Positions 60,901 through 64,000 of a DNA stretch of 64,000 bases are shown here, one piece after another (the first letter of the stretch is position 1; each line of letters starts with the position of its first letter). The DNA comes from an uncultured Sterolibacterium sp. (GTDB lineage: Bacteria > Pseudomonadota > Gammaproteobacteria > Burkholderiales > Rhodocyclaceae): positions 1 to 64,000 of the forward strand of contig CAILCO010000069.1 in NCBI GenBank assembly GCA_903832735.1. Reading direction: 5' to 3'. The notes under the pieces were generated by a model. That model searched no databases. It saw nothing but the letters and a program-made list of their open reading frames with translations, and was not told the origin of the DNA. Position numbers and translations under genes: made by a program.

Positions 60901-62408
60901 GCTGCTGCCCGCCTTGCGCCAAGCGCTGCCCGGGCCTGCTCGAGATCGGAAAAAGGCCGGCGCACCCCGGCCGTTTCCTGGTAGGTCTCGTGGCCCTTGC
61001 CGGCGATCAGCACGACGTCGTTCGCGGAGGCCGCCAGCACAGTCCTGCGTATCGCAACGGCGCGGTCGGCTTCGACCGGCAGCTTGGTCGGCAAGCCGCG
61101 CTGGATATCCTCGATGATGCCCAGCGCCGATTCGCCGCGCGGGTTATCGCTGGTCAGCAGCACCTGATCGGCCAGGCGCGCCGCCACGATGCCCATCAGC
61201 GGCCGCTTGCCGGGATCGCGCCCGCCGCCGCAACCGAACAGGCAGGCGAGCCTGCCGCCGCGTGCCTGTGCGACCTCGCGCAAGGTCAACAGGGCCTGTT
61301 CCAGCGCATCCGGCGTATGCGCGTAATCGACCACGACCAGCGGCTCGCCCTGCGCCTCCGTGGCCGCCTGCAGCCGCCCGGGCGGCGGGGAGAGTCGCGC
61401 CAGCGCGGCGGCGGCAGGTGCCAGCGAAATGCCGGATGCGAGCAATGCGCCCAGCACCGCGAGCAGGTTGGCGGCATTGAAGCGGCCGAGCAGGCTCGCC
61501 GCGACCTCGGCAGTCCCTTGCGCCGTGCGGGCGGTGAACTGGATGCCGCGGCCGGTGACCAGGAGATCCTCGGCCACCAGCAGTTCATCGGCGAGATCGC
61601 GTAACTGCGCGTCCAGCGCCGCAGCGCCATCCAGGGTATAGCCATAGCGGCGCACGCCGCGGCCGGCAAGGCGACTGCCCAGCGCGCAGCCGTAGGCGTC
61701 GTCGAGATTGACCACCGCGGCTGCGATGCCCGGCATGTCGAATAGCTTCGCCTTGGCGGCGCCGTAGTCTTCCATGTTCGCGTGGTAGTCGAGATGATCG
61801 CGGGTCAGATTGGTGAACACCGCGACGTCGAAGGCGATAGTCGCGACCCGCCCCTCGGCCAGTCCGATCGATGAGACTTCCATGGCGCAGGCCTCGGCGC
61901 CGGCGGCAACGAAGCCGGCGAGCGCGCGCTGCAGGGTGACGGCATCCGGCGTGGTATTCGGGCCCGGCCGCAATGCACCGGGAAAGCCGTTGCCCAGGGT
62001 GCCGACCAAGGCGCAGGGCATCCCCTGCGCGGCCAGCGCCTGCGCGATCCATTGGCTCACCGAAGTCTTGCCGTTGGTGCCGGAGACCCCGATCAGCCAA
62101 AGCTTGTTCGAGGGCCGGCCATAGACCATATCGGCAATTTCGCCGGACAACCGGGTAAGACCTTCGACCCCGAGATTGGGCACTGCGATTGCGCCCACGG
62201 CGTCCGAGCCATCGCGCTCCCAGAGCACTGCAGCGGCGCCCTTGGCCACTGCCTCCTCGATGTAGCGACGGCCGTCGCCGTTCACCCCGGGCAGGGCGAC
62301 GAAGACTTCGCCGGCGGCCAGTTCCCGGGAATCGGCACTCAAGCCGGTCGGGCTCACGCCCAGGCGAGCCAGTTCAGCGAGGATTCCGGCGGCCGACGTC
62401 ATGGTCAC
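60897..62408 (-). CDS. murE: UDP-N-acetylmuramoyl-L-alanyl-D-glutamate-2,6-diaminopimelate ligase
   Basis: A 503-residue Mur ligase for the third stem residue. It contains LSADSRELAAGEVFVALPG, the ATP loop VSGTNGKTSVSQW, MEVSSIGLAEGRV, FTNLTRDHLDYH and VDYAHTPDALEQAL. The TSDNPRGE segment near the C-terminus carries the DNPR motif of meso-diaminopimelate-specific MurE, so the peptidoglycan is of the DAP type. The start is GTG 62408, overlapping ftsI; ATG 62402 is an alternative. Confidence 0.97.
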   Translation of the reverse strand: MTMTSAAGILAELARLGVSPTGLSADSRELAAGEVFVALPGVNGDGRRYIEEAVAKGAAAVLWERDGSDAVGAIAVPNLGVEGLTRLSGEIADMVYGRPSNKLWLIGVSGTNGKTSVSQWIAQALAAQGMPCALVGTLGNGFPGALRPGPNTTPDAVTLQRALAGFVAAGAEACAMEVSSIGLAEGRVATIAFDVAVFTNLTRDHLDYHANMEDYGAAKAKLFDMPGIAAAVVNLDDAYGCALGSRLAGRGVRRYGYTLDGAAALDAQLRDLADELLVAEDLLVTGRGIQFTARTAQGTAEVAASLLGRFNAANLLAVLGALLASGISLAPAAAALARLSPPPGRLQAATEAQGEPLVVVDYAHTPDALEQALLTLREVAQARGGRLACLFGCGGGRDPGKRPLMGIVAARLADQVLLTSDNPRGESALGIIEDIQRGLPTKLPVEADRAVAIRRTVLAASANDVVLIAGKGHETYQETAGVRRPFSDLEQARAALGARRAAA

Positions 62409-64000
62409 ATGCTCTCCTTCGCCGGCGCCACCGCAACCGCCGCCTGCATAGGCGGCGCATCCTGTTCCACGCCCAGGGCGCGCAGGCTGCCGGCCATGAC
62501 CCGGGAGAACACCGGCGCGGCCACATCGCCGCCGTAATAGCTGCCGCCGGACGGTTCGTCGATCATCACCGCGATCACCAGACGCGGATCGGAAGCCGGC
62601 GCGAAGCCGACGAAACTGGCGACATAGTGGTTGACGTAGATCCCGCCTTCGACCTTGTGCGCCGTGCCGGTCTTGCCGGCGACGCGATAGCCGGCGACCT
62701 TCGCCTTGGGCGCGGTGCCGCCCGGCATGACCACCATTTCCAGCATCGCCCGGACCTCATGCGCAGTCTGTTCCGTGAAGATCGGTTTCCCGGCCAGCGG
62801 CGGCGAATCCAGCCGCGTCAGGGACAGCGGCAGGAGGTCGCCGTTGCGGGCAAAGACCAGGTAGGCGCGCGCCAGTTGCATCAGCGTCACCGAGATGCCG
62901 TTGCCATAAGCCATGGTGGCCTGCTCGATCGGCCGCCAGTTCTTGTACGGTCGCAAGCGGCCGCCGACCTCGCCGGGAAAGCCGAGCTTCAAAGGACTGC
63001 CGAAGCCCAGGCTGTCGAGCATGGTCCACATCTCCTCGGGCTTGAAACTAAGTGCCATTTTCGCCGCACCGATATTCGAGGACTTCTGGATCACCTGGGC
63101 CACCGTTAGCACCCCGTGCGCTTCGGAATCGTGGATCGTCGCGTTGCCTATGGTCAGCCAGCCCGGCGCGGTCTGGATCGGCGTATCGACGAGGTACTTG
63201 CCCTTGTCCAGCGCCAGCGCGGCGGTGAACGGCTTCATCGTCGAACCGGGCTCGAAGGTATCGGTCAGGGCACGATTCCTCAGCTGTGCGCCGGACAGCT
63301 TGACCCTGTTGTTAGGGTTATAGGTCGGCAGATTGACCAGCGCCAGCACCTCGCCGCTCTTTGCGTCGAGCACCACGATCCCGCCCGCCTTGGCATGGCT
63401 GTCGGCGATCGTCTGGCGCAGGCTGGCGTAGGCGAGATACTGGATCTTGTCGTCGAGCGCCAGGAGCACGTCCTTGCCATCCTGCGGCGCGCGGATCGAC
63501 TCGACATCCTCGATCACCTGGCCGCGCCTGTCCTTGATCACCCGACGGCTGCCGGCCTTGCCGGCGAGCGTCTTCTCCAGGGCCAGCTCGACGCCCTCCT
63601 GGCCGATATCGTCGGCGCCGGTGAAACCCAGCATATGGGCGCTCATTTCCGCGGCCGGGTAATAGCGGCGATACTCCCGCTGATCATGGATGCCCGGCAG
63701 ATTGAGCGCCGCCACCTTGTCGGCGACGTCGGGCGGGATCTGCCGCTTGACGAAGACGAAGTCGCGATCCGATGCCAGCTTGTGCTGCAGTTCGCGCACA
63801 TCCATTTCCAGCAGCGCGGCCAGGGCATTGGCCTGTGCCGGCTGCAGCCGGGCGTCCTCGGGGATGGCCCAGATCGACTTGACCGGCGTCGACACCGCGA
63901 GCACGTTGCCGTTTCGGTCCATGATCCGGCCGCGCGTCGCCGACAGTTCAAGCACCCGGGAATAACGCAGGGCCCCCTTTTCCTGCAGGAAGCCGCTATT
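62405..64000 (-). CDS. ftsI: Peptidoglycan D,D-transpeptidase FtsI (PBP3), N-terminus cut by window edge
   Basis: 532 codons are visible; the N-terminal cytoplasmic tail and membrane helix lie beyond position 64000. The pedestal domain begins with LQEKGALRYSRVLELSATRG and DRNGNVLAVS. The transpeptidase domain has the SxxK active site in EPGSTMKPFTAALAL, the SSN motif in QKSSNIGAAKMAL, and the KTG motif in GKTGTAHKVEGG. It forms septal cross-links together with FtsW. The gene overlaps murE by four bases. Confidence 0.97.
   Translation of the reverse strand, partial: NSGFLQEKGALRYSRVLELSATRGRIMDRNGNVLAVSTPVKSIWAIPEDARLQPAQANALAALLEMDVRELQHKLASDRDFVFVKRQIPPDVADKVAALNLPGIHDQREYRRYYPAAEMSAHMLGFTGADDIGQEGVELALEKTLAGKAGSRRVIKDRRGQVIEDVESIRAPQDGKDVLLALDDKIQYLAYASLRQTIADSHAKAGGIVVLDAKSGEVLALVNLPTYNPNNRVKLSGAQLRNRALTDTFEPGSTMKPFTAALALDKGKYLVDTPIQTAPGWLTIGNATIHDSEAHGVLTVAQVIQKSSNIGAAKMALSFKPEEMWTMLDSLGFGSPLKLGFPGEVGGRLRPYKNWRPIEQATMAYGNGISVTLMQLARAYLVFARNGDLLPLSLTRLDSPPLAGKPIFTEQTAHEVRAMLEMVVMPGGTAPKAKVAGYRVAGKTGTAHKVEGGIYVNHYVASFVGFAPASDPRLVIAVMIDEPSGGSYYGGDVAAPVFSRVMAGSLRALGVEQDAPPMQAAVAVAPAKESM

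Overview
The window is a chromosomal segment of a high-GC Gram-negative bacterium, most likely a betaproteobacterium of the Rhodocyclales/Nitrosomonadales type. The evidence is the gene order apaG / rpe-gph-trpEGDC, the tldD-nit-yhdP / glnE arrangement, a Burkholderia-type trimeric porin, ribF-ileS-lspA, and a complete division and cell-wall (dcw) cluster running into lpxC and secA. No plasmid, phage or CRISPR locus is visible. The genus is not determined.

Layout. Positions 1-6300 are an accessory-looking, visibly AT-richer stretch. It holds a response-regulator fragment, a DUF599 membrane protein, a cyclophilin, a secreted protein of unknown function and a 1002-residue VIT/vWA/DUF2135 protein. 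An intact tRNA-Thr(CGT) gene (6234-6309) and a copy of its 3' half (1473-1508, same orientation) flank the last three genes, which suggests an old tRNA-targeted insertion. Positions 6332-13459 carry housekeeping genes: queG, divergent tsaE-amiC, then ribF-ileS-lspA. Positions 13447-18705 hold a poorly understood envelope/lipid locus: a DUF1302-like outer-membrane protein and an ABC ATPase, divergent from a LolA-like periplasmic protein, a ThiF/E1-like enzyme and a FeeM-type N-acyltransferase fused to a PilZ-like domain. Positions 18712-29079 hold tldD, a nitrilase-family amidase, yhdP, glnE and argJ. Positions 29184-38066 hold ompW, apaG, rpe, gph, a trp operon with a tryptophan-rich leader peptide and attenuator, and a porin. 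Positions 38191-42596 hold a TPR/OGT-like glycosyltransferase and an aldolase/mtnA pair that looks like a 5-deoxypentose (DHAP) shunt. Positions 42695-64000 hold secA, an M23 peptidase, dciA, lpxC and the tightly overlapped cluster ftsZ-ftsA-ftsQ-ddlB-murB-murC-murG-ftsW-murD-mraY-murF-murE-ftsI, all transcribed leftward except dciA.

Most unusual features. (1) A roughly 110-bp imperfect palindrome family of ACCACCAAGGACACCAAG type occurs four times. Two copies flank a small GxxExxY (PD-(D/E)XK-like) gene that sits between trpD and trpC, so repeat-nuclease-repeat looks like an inserted cassette. (2) The FeeM-PilZ/ThiF/LolA-like/ABC locus could make and move an N-acylated product. (3) The murG-murC junction contains a partial duplication of the murC start, a 43-codon coupling ORF and a perfect 17-bp inverted repeat around the murC start codon. 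(4) A 4.8-kb segment is bounded by tRNA-Thr repeats.

All function calls come from reading translated motifs and gene order. No database search was run.
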